Part shown: piece after piece, positions 46,438 through 59,777 of the stretch
Numbering within the stretch: position 1 is the stretch's first letter
Layout of the letters: each line of letters begins with the position of its first letter
Source of the DNA: Paraspadella gotoi
Lineage: Eukaryota > Chaetognatha
Length of the DNA: 64,000 bases
Assembly (NCBI GenBank): GCA_051294375.1
Contig: CM119268.1
Location: forward strand, 12,021,225-12,085,224
Direction of reading: 5' to 3'
Notes under the pieces: generated by a model
Database searches by the model: none
What the model saw: only the letters and a program-made list of their open reading frames with translations
Told to the model about the DNA's origin: nothing
Position numbers and translations under genes: made by a program

Positions 46438-47490
46438 GTCATGAGGGACGGGCGGTTTTACTGGTTGGACGTTGGCCCGAGCTCGAAGTTTGTGAAAGGT
46501 TCAAATGCAATTGGGTAAATGGGTGACGGGAAAATGAGGAGGAGGAGGGAGGAGGAAGAGGAGGTGGATAGTCGGTCGGAGCGGTCATACATCAGAGAGA
46601 ATGCTCGGGATTTCAGTCAACCATAAACTTGCGGAGAGATTGTAAAAAATGTAGAAGGAGATAGGGAAGAAAATAAGATTAAAATAAAGACAAAGAAAAA
46701 GAGATAAAGAAAAATGATAAAAGATAAGAATGCATTTTTTTGAAACACGTTTAGAAATCAGTTTGGAAGTTTAGAAAGCTTAAACCTCTTTTTTTTAAAC
46801 TTTTTCCTCTCTATGTTGTCTTTGTCATTTTATTATTTATAGTCTTTTCGTTAAAGTGAACATTGGAGTCTGTTACAGCTATTTGTCTTTTCTTATTTCA
46901 TTTAATTCTATAATATTACCCGCATAATGTTTTAAAAAACCCATTTAATGGAAATTGTTAGCATCCGATCCCGCCTTCATTTCGTGACAGCGGCTCCCAA
47001 CCATTGCAGGCGCTTCGACGTGATCGCCGATGCACAGCAAACTCGTAAATCTGTTGAAAATTCAAAGCGCGAGAATTCGCTTCGCAGTTCGTTGGGATTT
47101 TATGTTGTGGGAAATATTTCATATGCGATTGTATTTCATTGTATCTGAAGTAGAAACGTCGCGTCGGCCCACTCTTTTATTCACAAAGCCATTTGAAAAA
47201 AGTTTTTATAGTTAGAAGTTAGTAGTACGTTTTCTCATTTAATTTTCATTTTTTTCATATTCAAAATTGGTACAAAAAGTTAACCATTGTTTAAAAAGAT
47301 AAGCTTTTTTTCCCCGACATTGGTTAAGATTAGATACGATTATTACGTAATATTTATAATATTTTCACCTAAACTAAAACATTTCGGTCACCCTTTTTTC
47401 GTTTTCATCCTCCTTGATATTCACATTCACAAATATTCACATTCACAACATTCATATTCACATATTCCTTCGATGGCGACCTTCGTCTTC
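45465..47490. other. Intergenic, no gene recognised
   Basis: Includes a 139-N gap at 45849-45987, a perfect (GA)n at 46356-46434, and AT-rich DNA with a TATTCACAT/TTCACA repeat at 47418-47468. No supported gene. Confidence 0.65.
46356..46434. repeat. (GA)n microsatellite
   Basis: About 39 perfect GA units. Confidence 0.98.
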
Positions 47491-47648
47491 NNNNNNNNNN
47501 NNNNNNNNNNNNNNNNNNNNNNNNNNNNNNNNNNNNNNNNNNNNNNNNNNNNNNNNNNNNNNNNNNNNNNNNNNNNNNNNNNNNNNNNNNNNNNNNNNNN
47601 NNNNNNNNNNNNNNNNNNNNNNNNNNNNNNNNNNNNNNNNNNNNNNNN
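47491..47648. other. Assembly gap (158 N)
   Basis: Run of N. Confidence 1.
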
Positions 47649-48180
47649 GCACGCCTTCTGATCGAAGCCATCGATATTGGATCGCGCGGTCGAGGGTGGC
47701 AGCGTCGTCGTCGTCGTCGTCGTCGTCGTCTCTCCCCTGCGTCGCCTAACGAAGGCCGAATTCATTGGGTCTCCCTTCGTTTCTGGCTTTTGTTCATCAA
47801 TAAATTGGCACAAACTGGCAGAACCTCGGAAAATGTAGATCAATGCCGTCCCACCGTTCGCGCCCCCCTCTTTTGTCCGACAACCCCTTTGCCCAAAGGT
47901 CCGCGCCCTGCTTTCTCTCCCTCGTAACCCCTGCCCACTCTCCCTTCGCGCTCGCCAATGCGTCAACGTCCACCAATGAGATCTTTTGACGTTGCGGGCG
48001 CCCGATCGCGCGAATCGCGGTCGCGGCATCAGTGGACGAGGAATTCTGCGGAAACGCGGAGAAAATCTGACAAAACCATCACAATGCATTGCGGGGTGAA
48101 TTTGAGGGGGGGAAGCAGGACACGCCCATTATTCGTCAATGGACAATGTAGAGGGTGATGGGTGAGCTGGGAAGCGAGGG
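47649..48180 (-). promoter_or_regulatory. GC-rich stretch with paired CCAAT boxes, possible promoter and first exon
   Basis: CpG-rich DNA with CCAAT at about 47955 and 47973 on the plus strand and a TTTTGACGTTGC motif. The minus strand is open from 48089 into the gap at 47648 and includes a poly-Thr run from (GTC)n at 47702-47731. The encoded sequence is basic and low-complexity with no family resemblance. Promoter identity is speculative. Confidence 0.25.
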
Positions 48181-48561
48181 AGGGGGAGAGAGAGTGAGAG
48201 AGGGAGAGAAATCGCAATTGAGAAGCGCGACTGATTTTAGGTCAACGGAATGATTGGAAATGAAGAACTTACAATGGAGCCGAGATTGACTTTGGCGGAA
48301 TGAAATGAGCGGTGACGGATTTCATCGGATGGAGGGGATCGCAAATTAAATGCGACGCGAAAGATCGATTTTAGTATATATGCGTCGTTCAACGAGATTA
48401 GAAAACGGTTCAAAGAATAAAGATAGGCTTCTGTGGCATTCGACCTTTCATTTTCCTTTCTTTTCTTTCTTTTCCTATATTTCACCGAATCCTTACTTTT
48501 CCTCATCGACTTTAGCTTCCTCATCGAATACTTCCCACAAGCAAACGATCCGTTCAACGGT

Positions 48562-48919
48562 NNNNNNNNNNNNNNNNNNNNNNNNNNNNNNNNNNNNNNN
48601 NNNNNNNNNNNNNNNNNNNNNNNNNNNNNNNNNNNNNNNNNNNNNNNNNNNNNNNNNNNNNNNNNNNNNNNNNNNNNNNNNNNNNNNNNNNNNNNNNNNN
48701 NNNNNNNNNNNNNNNNNNNNNNNNNNNNNNNNNNNNNNNNNNNNNNNNNNNNNNNNNNNNNNNNNNNNNNNNNNNNNNNNNNNNNNNNNNNNNNNNNNNN
48801 NNNNNNNNNNNNNNNNNNNNNNNNNNNNNNNNNNNNNNNNNNNNNNNNNNNNNNNNNNNNNNNNNNNNNNNNNNNNNNNNNNNNNNNNNNNNCTCTTCTC
48901 TCCTCTCTCTCTCTCTCTC
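48562..48919. other. Assembly gap ending in (CT)n
   Basis: 331 N (48562-48892), then CT dinucleotides. Confidence 0.97.
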
Positions 48920-49679
48920 AACGCCGGCATATCTGGTTTTAAAAGCTAACAGGAAGAGCGTCTTAATTAGTATATATTCTCACTTCGGATATAAAGTTTT
49001 CCAAGAAAACCCTAAATGAAAATCAATTTATAGGGTTCCAAATGCCAAAAAGTACCCCCAAAAAAATATACATTATTGTAACCGCTTCGAGAGCGAGAAC
49101 GGAATCTCGATTCATTTGAGTCTCAAGTTTCCCCAACCGGATGTGCAGATCCGCCTTTTGTGACTCGGAAGGCAATTACCGAGTTGGTTTGTCGTCGTCG
49201 TTGTCGTCGTCGTCGTTGTTGTCGACAGTCGTCAGTCGGTCGTTTGCCACAACTGTTCCTACAATGAGACTAAAGTTGATTTTCACGGCGAATGTAACGA
49301 ATTTTAATGTCCCCATCTTTTTTTTTTTTTACTTTCTAATGCCTTCATGTCATTGCCAGACAATATGAGTCATAAAACTTAAAAATTGTAGCACACAAAC
49401 GAGTTAAAATTTTGAACATCAGGTTTTACTTAATAAAAGCAGGCGCTCGCTAGATTATCATGCCTCTCTTTATACATTTCTTGTTTGACCTCGCTGATTC
49501 CTAATTTTACATTTTCTTTTACCATACCGGTGTTTTCATCGTTCTCGCTCCCTTCCATCGACGCCCACAAGACTACTGATATTCCGTTCTCCCCACATTC
49601 CACGCCTTAAGGCCCCAATCACCTCCACCTCGAACGCGCCTTGAGAGGATCTCGTAAATAATTCATGACGTTGTCGCAA

Positions 49680-49717
<38 letters not shown>

Positions 49718-52429
49718 CATGGAAAAGGTATCGGCGAGCGTAAATCTGGGCTAAAAAAGACTATCCAGTAGCAAGAGTTAAAGAATGGTAATTAGAGAAG
49801 AAAAGATAAGTAACGATTTAATGAAATTGAAGGCAACGATACTTTAAGCTTCTTTACCAGAATATCATCTTACGGCAATTGAAAAAAAGTCATGCGGATG
49901 CAATTCGATTCGACAAATAAAAAAAGAAAAATCTTACGGATAGAATCGGTGGCAGACAATGGCTGTGAAGACGATGACGACGACGGCCACGACGACGAAA
50001 TCGTCGAGTCTCCACAACAACAACAACGACGGGCACCCTTTTGATTCTCGCGACACAATTTTGTTTTCATTTTGTTTCTCTCAAACGGAAGGAAAATCGT
50101 TTCCGCCTTCTTTTCATCCTTCGTTCCCTAATTTCCTGATATTTTATCCCCTTCCGTCCTCTTCGCTTCCTTTCATTCCCTTCTTTTATACAATCTTAAC
50201 TTTAGAACTAATATTACTTAATGTATACATAGTACAGCTTAGTCGCAAGCGTATTTCTATCGGAAACAAAATAGATTTAAAGATTGCTACGTCACCGAAA
50301 TCGACAGTCGTTGAATTCACTAGGGAAGGAATTAAAAAAGGTTTCGACTTCCGTTCGGTTTTTTGCCGGAAGTGAAGACAGATTGACCATAATTGTTTCG
50401 ACAATCTGTTGTCCGGCTAAAAAAAAAGGGAAGAATCTTAAAAATATTGCTTATGATTATTGAGTACGATCAAGCAACAAAATATAACATTCGCCCCCCC
50501 AAAAAAAAATTAATAACTCGAGCCGTTCAACTGGCATAATAAGCGGATTTCAAAATTGAACACTTTTTATAAGGCTTTTAAATTCTGCTCAAAAAATTGC
50601 CTTTTTTTGCCTGTCTATTTACTAAATCGATTGTTTTCAATGCTAACTTCTTGAATTAGTTCATTGAGGTTGTCAACTGAAGCTTGTTTAAATATTTATT
50701 AAGGTTATATAACAAATAGACAAAAATTTTTTTTTTAAATTAGTTTTTTTAAGAAGGATTGTCCGAGTATAGAGCTTGAAAAGTCAAATGAAAGTTAGTA
50801 CTCTACAAGTTTTTTAACAAATTTAACAAGAAATTGTTAAAAACAGAAAAAACGTTAAAATAACTCGCGATCTCCTCATCATTGGCTGAATGTTTTATAG
50901 TTTTTTAAAATTGTATCAAATAAAACCAAAAAAAATTTTAAGAATTTTGTATTAATAACCTTCATCTAACTTTTAAAGCTCTATCAGATCCATAAAAAAA
51001 TTGAAATTCAATACAAAAAGTTTTGTTAACTCTATTATAGTTAATAGAAATAATCTATTAATATGCCTTCCGTGCGCCTTGATTACATAAGTAATTTTTT
51101 AAAATTATTTGTATTTTCATATCTCTACAGTCACTTTAATCATTATTTATTGAGAAAACTTCTAGTTTCAACCTTTTCCGCCTACTCCATAATAAAGTCG
51201 TGAAATTGAGGAAGGCGAAAAAACTAAGGAGAATGAAAAGGAGGAGAAGAGGAGAGGAGGTTATGAGCGAGGAGCAAGAGAGGCGGAAATCTCGCCGTCC
51301 ACTGGGAAATCGCGTAGCATCATTTTTGAAGGTCAAGATAGGAAATGGCAAGGAATGTGATCGAAAGCGGGTGGCGGGCGCCATCGGGGGCAAGGGCGAT
51401 TTCGGGGGGTGCGCAGCGGCTTGATGGGGTTGCACAGCGAGTCCAGGGTCTTTGACGGATCGAAAGCTGAGAGTCGATCACGGCTGTTCAAACTTTGATA
51501 AACGTCGTGCGGGCAGGGCGGAATGAAAGATATGGAAGGGGCGTCCGAGGGCGTTTTCTGCGGCGCAGTCAACGGGTCCAACTAGGGTCACGAGACCAAA
51601 AAAAATCGAATTGGCAACTCGACAAGAATGGGTAAATATGAAAGCCTCGGAAAACCCCGGCGGGCTGAAAAAACAGAGAGAGCGAAAGGGCGATGGGGTT
51701 AGAGGGGAAAGGGGAGCGATAGAAAGAGTTTGTGGGGGGGAACAAGACTGGACCCTCGATGATTTTCGGTCCAGTTTCGTCGACCGAAAGGTCGAAATTG
51801 GGTCACAATGGAGGTCAGAATCGGGTCAAGGCTCCATCTCCGGACGGGTCACGAGCGGGTCAAAAGGGTCGCGATCCTTTGGAGGAGGAAAATTTTTTTT
51901 GGGGGGGGGAAGGTGAGAGGGAAAAGGGGGGAAGGTGGAATGGAGAGTGATTCCTATTTGTCACAGGAAGTCGACGAGATAAGATGGAAGATGACAGTGA
52001 TAAAGAGGAAAAAATGAGGACGATGACAACTCAGTACTTAAAAAACCGTTTTAAAAGTTAATAATAATATAATGGCAATTGATAGAATTTCCGAATGTCA
52101 CTTTAAAAGTAAACGAAGCTTCATCGAGTCCAACAAAGATACAGAAAAGTTCATAACGATCTTTATCGACGACGACGATATGAACGACGACGACGAAGTT
52201 TTAAACTTGCCCACCTGTAATCGATGTAATACAACGAAGGTATAGAAAAGTAAAAGTTGATTTAGACGACGTTAGAAAGGACGTCATCGAAGACGACGAA
52301 AACAACGACGACAACGACGACAGAGACGACGACCCCAGCGAATGAATTTATGATGAAACCGCGTCCCTTGTCTTTTGGGGCGAATGTGGTTTCCCAAGAC
52401 GAGAAAGACTTAAGGATCGACTGAGGGGG
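48920..52429. other. Intergenic, no gene recognised
   Basis: Has (GTC)n near 49190-49222 and a perfect (GTC)n at about 49680-49719, a long AT-rich plain at 50400-51130, and a G-tract cluster at 51897-51934. The minus-strand frame 51581-51333 (82 codons, Pro-rich) is non-repetitive but unrecognised. Confidence 0.6.
49680..49719. repeat. (GTC)n trinucleotide repeat
   Basis: About 13 perfect CGT/GTC units. Confidence 0.97.
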
Positions 52430-52740
52430 GAAAGGGGGAGGAAGGTAGGAGGAAAGGAGAAATGGGAGGAAGGTAAGGAGGTAAAGAGAGAATGGGAGGA
52501 AGGTAGGAGGAAAGGAAGAAATGGGAGGAAAGTAGGACGGAAAGCAAGAAAGGGGCGGAAAGGTAGGATACAGAGGAAAGAGGGAGGAAGGTAGGGGAAG
52601 AGGAGATTGGGAGGAAGGTAGAAAAGTGAAAAGAGGGGAAAAAAAAGATGGGGTAAGGAAGATGAAAGACTGGAGAGTCATTGAGATTGAGGGAGAGATT
52701 TGACGAGAAAGGGAATAAAGAGTGAAGTGAACGAGAGAGA

Positions 52741-52772
<32 letters not shown>

Positions 52773-52800
52773 GAGAGAGTGAGAGAGAGAGAGAGAGCAG
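52430..52800. repeat. Purine minisatellite then (GA)n
   Basis: GGGAGGAAGGTAGGAGGAAAGG-type units recur at about 52430-52625 with variable spacing. (GA)n follows at 52733-52798. Confidence 0.85.
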
Positions 52801-53469
52801 ATAAATCGGTAATATAAAGTGAACCTGCTGATCAAAAAGAAGGTCGAATTAAGACCTTAAGATGAGTAAGGAATATCACACCCAGCCCCATTTCTACACC
52901 CGCCTACATCCTGCCGCCCCAAGCCCCTCCCTCACTCCCAGAAAGAAAAACAAAGATGAGGGGTGGTAAACATAACGTTTTACGTGAAGCTCGAGGAAAG
53001 GAGCGCGGTTCGATACCTTCGCATTGAATAAATGTACTAGGGATCTGCTCCGTTGAAGATTTCCTTTCGCTCCTTTGTTTTTTTTTCCTTTGTTTATTTC
53101 TTGGTTTTCTTTTTTTTTTTTATTTTGTTCTGTTTGACGTTTCCGTCTTAATGTTTTAGGTTTTTTTTATGCGCTTGTGCTTTTTTCGTCACGGATATTT
53201 TTTTTGGGTATCACGTGATCTTGTTTTAAGATCCTTTATCGATCGACGCGTTAGGGAATCGCCGATTCGTTGGCGGAGAAATTTCGAATAATTTCTATCT
53301 AAATCTACGATCTGTCATTTTTTTTTCCCGACGTTAATTAATGGACGGAGCTGTGCCTAACCTTTTTCGCTCGATGTATTCCGGTGATTTTTGGTTGGCC
53401 TATCTCTTAACCCTTGCAATTTGGCAGCTACGCTCACTTTTTATCTCGGGGTAATTTTCCCACTCATTT
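52801..53469. other. Intergenic, no gene recognised
   Basis: T-rich at 53080-53190. A palindromic E-box ATCACGTGAT lies at 53210-53219. No coding signal. Confidence 0.65.
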
Positions 53470-53520
53470 CACTTTTCTCTCTTTCTCTCTCTCTCTCTCA
53501 TCCTCTCTCTCTACTCTCTG

Positions 53521-53551
<31 letters not shown>

Positions 53552-53685
53552 ATCTCTTGCATACAAAAGAAAAAAATCAATTCTTCTCAAAAATCCTATG
53601 CGAACGAAAAAGTCCAGTTTTCTCTCAGTTCAAAGGTAAAGCGGGTAAAGGGGTCAAGACTCTCGCCAGATCGCTCTGCTCTCTT

Positions 53686-53721
<36 letters not shown>

Positions 53722-53780
53722 CTCTCTCGTCTCTCTTCTCTCTCTCTTTCTCTCTCTCCTCTCTCTGCTCTCTTCTTCTC
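53470..53780. repeat. Two (CT)n arrays separated by unique DNA
   Basis: CT at 53470-53546 and 53690-53780, with about 140 bases between. Confidence 0.93.
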
Positions 53781-54703
53781 TCACCGGTCGAAAAAAAAGT
53801 ACCCCGATGCGCTATGGACGAACAAAAAAACCCCGATTGTTACTCTCGAAACCATCTGCGGCATTGTGCGGAAAATGTAACCGCGCGCGGCAGAGGGCAG
53901 CCTGTCGCGGCAGTGATGTCCGAGGCAGTCGGAAGAAGGAAGAGGCGACATGGGTTCTGATTTGTCCGTCCAACTTTTTCGTCGTTGTCATCGTCGTCGG
54001 CTTTGTCGTGATCGAAAAAAGTACGAAGAGAATCGATCATCAAAAGTGAAGCCAAAAGTTGTACTTGTCCTCTGTTACGTATTTTCTCTTTTCTTTTATC
54101 AATTCCTCAATTATTATTTGGTCAAGAGGATAATTATAGTCGAAATTATAGTATATTATTTGTTTAAGGACGCGCATTGTCACCCGATTCAATTAGTAAA
54201 TCTCCAATCATATTCATACCGTCGAATCTACCAACCTTTCCCATCTCGCATCTTCCATCAAACGATGTCAAACGGACTTACCTTAACGTGACGAGAAAGG
54301 TAATGTAGGGGAAAAAGAAAAAAAAAGAGATAAAATTAATTAGACATTTGTAACGCATGATTCAAAGTCACTCTGTTTCTCCGCGTCCAATAGCGTTCTT
54401 TCGACTTTTGGTTCTCTCTCAAGTCGACTCCCTTTCTCACTCTCTCCCTCCCTTTTCTCTTTTCATTAACATCCAGAAGGCCTTGGCCGTGTTCTCTCTC
54501 TCTGTCTCTCTCTTTCTCTCTCATTCTCTCTCTTTTTCTCTCTCTCTGTTCCTTTCGCCCAGCGGAGGCGGCGATGTATTCGCGCGGGTTCCCTTGACAA
54601 CGCTTTCGCTTCTGGAATCCAAATCTGTCCCCTGGTCGTCCTTTTCATGCAATTAATTTCTCCCCTGGCCATTTTTTAAAAATCCACTTTCAAAGTCTTA
54701 CTT

Positions 54704-54740
<37 letters not shown>

Positions 54741-55358
54741 TTTTTCATTTAAATTAAAAAAGAGAAAAAAAATTTTTCCCGATTGGCTCTCGGCCGCCGT
54801 GAAGGCCGAGAGAGAAGCGAGGGGAGAAAGCCCAGAGGATTTTTTAGAAGCTTAATTATCAAATTCCATCAGAGAAAGAGAGAGGGAGATAGAGAGAGAG
54901 AGAGAGATGAAGACAGAAAAAAAGAATAAAGAGAGAGGTCATTAGTCTCGCAAAAGACTATGTGAAAGAGGGGCGGAAAAACGAAGAAAGGGAGAGAGAG
55001 CATTAAAGAGAGGCTAATTGCGACTATGATACGGGAATTAAACACTTCATTATCAACGCGCTGCGAGACGGCCCCGCGCTCTTTCACCTTCCATTCTCAA
55101 GGAGCCTTTCTACTTTTGTCTTCAGTTTTTTTGCTACATTTCTTCCACAGGGCGTCGCGCCTCAACTCTCAAAACCAATTTCGTTTTAGCAATTTAGATT
55201 TCTTTGTTGTAAAACTTAGTAGTTTTTGATTCACCATTTTTTTTCCTTACAAAGATCGAGGAGAGAAAACGGATAATGCTTAATAATAAGACGTTGTTAG
55301 TTCAGGAAATGTCAACCGACCCATAAACAGGGAAGGGGGTTTATATGAAGTTAGGGAA
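53781..55358. other. Intergenic with short (CT)n and (GA)n arrays
   Basis: CT at 54497-54549 and 54708-54738, GA at 54884-54907. No supported gene. Confidence 0.65.
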
Positions 55359-55416
55359 GGGAGGGAGAGAGAGAGAAGAAGGGAGGGAGGCGAGAGAGAG
55401 AGAGAGTGAGAGAGGA

Positions 55417-55447
<31 letters not shown>
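55359..55447. repeat. (GA)n microsatellite
   Basis: Interrupted GA and GGGAGGGA. Confidence 0.93.
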
Positions 55448-55750
55448 GGCGAGAGATATATTGGACAAACATCGACGGGAATGAGAAGCGGGAGAGAGGG
55501 TGGAGGGCGAAGAAGAGGAGGAAGATGAGGCGGCCTAAGAGAGACGGCATTATGGGCGATGGTCCACTGCCCTTCGCCGGGTTATGGTTCCATATTATTG
55601 TGAAAATGTAGAGCAATCGTTGAACCTCGCGGGATAAGCCTGTAGGACAAATCCCATAAGACGAGCCCGCAGGACAAGTAGCGCTCTTCCAAAAGGGGAA
55701 AATGTGACCATGAAAAGAATGATAGAGGGATAAACCTTCTCCGCCGACCT

Positions 55751-56648
55751 ACCGCCCAACCACCTCGAACCCCCGTCTTTTCCACCGCAAGGTCGTCCGG
55801 AGCCGAAAAGGGCCGAGAATTACATTCCGTCGACCTCTCTTGCTTACGAACCTCTTTCCTCTTTATTTTCTCTCTCTCTCGACTTTTCTTACTTTAAATC
55901 GACGCCCTTCTTAATTTACCCCTTTTCCTAAGACAGTTTCTCTGATTTTGCTTTCCTTAATTGTTTTACTTCCTCCTATTTCCTTATCTTTATTTCTCTC
56001 TAATATTCTTCCTCCTTTTCTTCTCTCCCTTACCCCGTAAACCCTTCGCCGCAATCGAACGATGCCATGGGGTAACAATGTCCGAGAATGCTACGGCGCT
56101 CTCCCCCCCCCTTGCCCTACACAAGACAAGCTCACCATGGCCGAGGGCGAAGTTTTGTAACCAACGCGGAACTAATGTAGCTTCGCCTAATGTATGCAAG
56201 CTTGATGAGATTTTATGTCTTGGTTACGAGTGTTTGATTAAAATATTCTTTATTAAAGCAACTTTGAATATTATTTCTCGTCAAATCTATAAACCTAAAT
56301 ATTGGCATGTTTTAACCTTTCGAAATGTATCGCTTAAGGGAAGGCATATAACTTTTTGGTTTTATCATCTCTATTTTTATCCATCTTTTTTTGGTTTGAT
56401 GATTCCTGTTGGGTTTTCCTGTTCACCTAAAGATTTTGTTCCCTCTCATTATTTTTTCGTTTCTCCCTCTTCCCTCCCCTTTCCTTCTGAAAGTCTTGGG
56501 TGAGACCTAGAGCCAAAGTTCGAGGTTAATTCTTGTCCATTTCAGGAATTTCTTCTATCGTGAAATGGATAATCACGGCTTCGGGAGAGCAGAAGAGAGA
56601 GAGAGTGAGAGAGAGAGAGAGAGGAGAGAGACGAGCAAAGAGAGAGAC

Positions 56649-56683
<35 letters not shown>

Positions 56684-58049
56684 AAGAAGAGAGAGAGCGA
56701 TAGAGAGAAAGAGACGAAGGAATTGAGAAAGATGAAGCCAATTCCTTGACTCCTTTTTTTCACTTGAATAAGTCGGGTTCTTGGACTTTCTGAGATTTTC
56801 TTTAATCCAAGTCGCTATTGAGTAGGGATTATAACGTTACACAAATTCGAGCGATCAAGACAACCAACGAATGAACTAACGAATTATTTATTTAATAAAT
56901 GTAAAAAAAAATATCGGACATTCTTCGAAGTCGCAATGCCCAAACGTCATTATCATTCCGCGAACCCATAAACATGGAAAATGTACGACGCCAACGAGAG
57001 CGAGAGACGAAGAGCGAGAGAGAGGGAGAGAGAGAGGGTGAGAGTCTTGCATTATTCCAGGATTTAAAGAGGTCGTGGAATGAGGGCAGTCGCCGCCACC
57101 GCCTTCCCCGTCGCCGCCGACTTGATTGCTACATTAAATTGTTTATGAGGCCAAATCTGATCTCGGACGGACGCGCTCCCGAGCTTACGAATCTCTAGAG
57201 GTAAGGCTTACTTTGGGTTGGCTTGGGGTCGAGAGGGTAAGGGTTGGTGAGATTCAATCCGATGTCGGGAATTTAGCTTCGTCTTCCGTTGACTTCAACG
57301 AAGTCATTCTCTCGATAACTTGAGAGGCGCCACTTCGCTTAAAATTTTATCGATCTCCCCAAACGATCTTGGCTCCGGAGTTCATCAAAACGAAACAAAA
57401 ATCCATCTTAAACAACGACGACGACGACGACGACTAAAAAACCCTCGTTCCAACTTAACTCGGACCGTTAAAAAAATTTCCAGCGTCGACGGCGAGTTCG
57501 AGGCCCCGAAAAGCGACGTCGCCCGAGATTCCGCGCGGATCCGCGAGAGGGCGGAGAAGGAAGACGAGATTTCGAGGTCGCGCAATAAAAATCAATGGAA
57601 TCGCGGAACCAGAAAACAAAAGGGCACGGAGGGAGAAGGTTGGGGTATGATGAAGGGGAGTGGGGACGCCCGCGTTGCCTCACCTCGACCACGCGGGGGC
57701 GGCCTTAATCTCACCCTCCTGTTTCGACGTCGACCGTGACATCGCATTGCACTCCGCTCCCGTTTTGCGTTTCTTTTCCCGGGCGACCCGTTGTTAATGA
57801 TAAACGGTTGGACATTGTCGATACTATAACTACCTAATTATGGTAGTTTGATATTAAAATCAAGCTATTGATGATTTAGCTTCCTTTCACCGCCATAACT
57901 CAGCCACTCTGACTCTGCCACAACCGCCACTTATCTCACGCCATTCAATCCACCACCACCACCTACCACGCCACCATCTTTTACACTGACAAAAGTCGTA
58001 TCCTTCCGCGATGTAGGCCACTCGCTACACAGTCCAAGAGAGAAGAAGA
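55751..58049. repeat. Clean copy of a second direct repeat
   Basis: Starts ACCGCCCAACCACCTCGAAC and ends AGTCCAAGAGAGAAGAAGA against a 25-N gap. Repeated at 58075-61249. No recognisable gene. The longest non-repetitive frame is plus-strand 57320-57739 (139 codons, basic and Ser/Arg-rich), which has no family resemblance I can name. Confidence 0.9.
56588..56710. repeat. (GA)n array in clean copy of second duplication
   Basis: Interrupted GA. The counterpart in the noisy copy is at 59736-59850. Confidence 0.95.
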
Positions 58050-58074
58050 NNNNNNNNNNNNNNNNNNNNNNNNN
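58050..58074. other. 25-N gap at start of second noisy copy
   Basis: Exactly 25 N. Confidence 1.
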
Positions 58075-59738
58075 ACCGCGCCAACCACCTCCAACCCCCG
58101 TCTTTTCCACCGCAAGGTCGTTCCGGAGCCGAAAAGGGCCGAAATTACATTCCGTCGACCCTCTCTTGCTTACGAACCTCTTTCCTCTTTATTTTCTCTC
58201 TCTCGACTTTTCTTACTTTAAATCAACGCCCTTCTAATTTTGCTACTCCTTTTCCTTAGACAGTTTCTCTGATTTTCTTCTCCTTAATTTTTTTTACTTT
58301 CTCCTATTTCCTTTCCTTTATTCTCTCTAATCTTCTTCCTCCTTTTCTTCTCCCCCTTACCCCGTAAACCCTTCGCCGCAATCGAACGCATGCCATGGCG
58401 TTAACAATGTCCAGAATGCTACGGCGCTCTCCCCCCCTTGCCCTACACAAGACAGCTCAACCATGTCGATGCGAGTTTGTTAACCACGCGGAACTAATGT
58501 GCTTTCGCCTAAGATGCAAGCTTGATGAGATTTTATGTCTTGGTTACGAGGTTTGATTAAAAATATTCTTTATTAAATTGGTACAACCAAGTAAAAATTA
58601 TCCATTCATTTAATAAAATAAGCTATCTTGTTCCCTGACTTTTGGACAGGCTTTGTGGTTTAAGGCCTCCATCCAACACTTACAAGATAATAACATCGCA
58701 GGTTTCTGCAAGCTTTCCAATCCGAGACTCTCTCACAGTCTTATTTATTCACTTCCAGTGAACCTGGCTTTCCTATTCAATGAAGTGGTATAATATTTTA
58801 AAAGAATTTTCAATTGTATTGAAAAGACCACTCCCTTTAAATTATTAGATCGGGAATACTTTATTGTACTCCGCCACTAGCATCAAAAACAAGAGCTGAT
58901 ATTTTATGAAATTGTACAACCAATTATAAAATTATCCATTTCATTTAATACAAATAAGCTATCTTGTCCTGACTTTGACGGCTTTGGTGTTTAAGGCCTC
59001 CATCACAACTTACAAGATAATACATAGCAGTTTCTGCAAGCTTTTCAATTCAAAGACTCTCTCACAGTCTTTATTTATTCACTCCCAGTGAACCTGGCTT
59101 CCTATCAATGAAGTGTATAATATTTTAAATGGAATGTTCAATGTATGAAAAGACCACTCTTAAGTATTAGATCGGGAATACTTATATTGTACTCCGCACT
59201 AGCATCAAAAATACAAGGAGCTGGAATTTATGAAAATTGTACAACAATATAAAAAGACCATTCATTTAATAAATAAAGTATCTTGTCCCTGACTTGGACA
59301 GGCTTGGTTTTTGAAGGCCTCCATCAACACTTACAAAGGATAATAACATAAGGCAGTTTTCTGCAAGCTTTCAATCAAGCTTTCAATTAAAGCAACTTTG
59401 AATATTATTTCGCGTCAAAATCTATTAAACCTAAATACTTGGCATGTTTAACCTTTCGAAATGTACTCGCTTAAGGAAGGCATATAAACTTTTGGTTTAT
59501 CATCTCTAATTTTTATCCATCTTTTTTTTGGTTTTGATGATTCCTGTTTGGTTTGTCCTGTTCACCTAAAGATTTTGTTCCCTCTCATTATTTTTTCGTT
59601 TCTCCCCTCTTCTCCTCCCTTTCCTTCTGAAAGTCTTGGGTTGAACCTAGAGCCAAAGTTCAGGTTAATTCTTGTCCATTTGCAGGAATTTCTTCTATCG
59701 TTGAAATGGATAATCACGTCGAAGCAGAAGATGAGAGT

Positions 59739-59777
<39 letters not shown>

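Noticed and set aside
47427-48089. 220-codon minus-strand frame as a gene
   Set aside because: Nearly a quarter of it is N; the rest is basic, with a poly-Thr run from (GTC)n, and resembles no family. Kept only as a possible promoter or first-exon region.
52975-53030. GCGGTTCGATACC resembling a tRNA B box
   Set aside because: No A box or pairing acceptor stem at the right distance.
57320-57739. 139-codon basic Ser/Arg-rich frame as a splicing-type protein
   Set aside because: No RNA-binding or RS domain is recognisable, the (GAC)n repeat contributes Arg codons, and no splice sites or homologue could be named.
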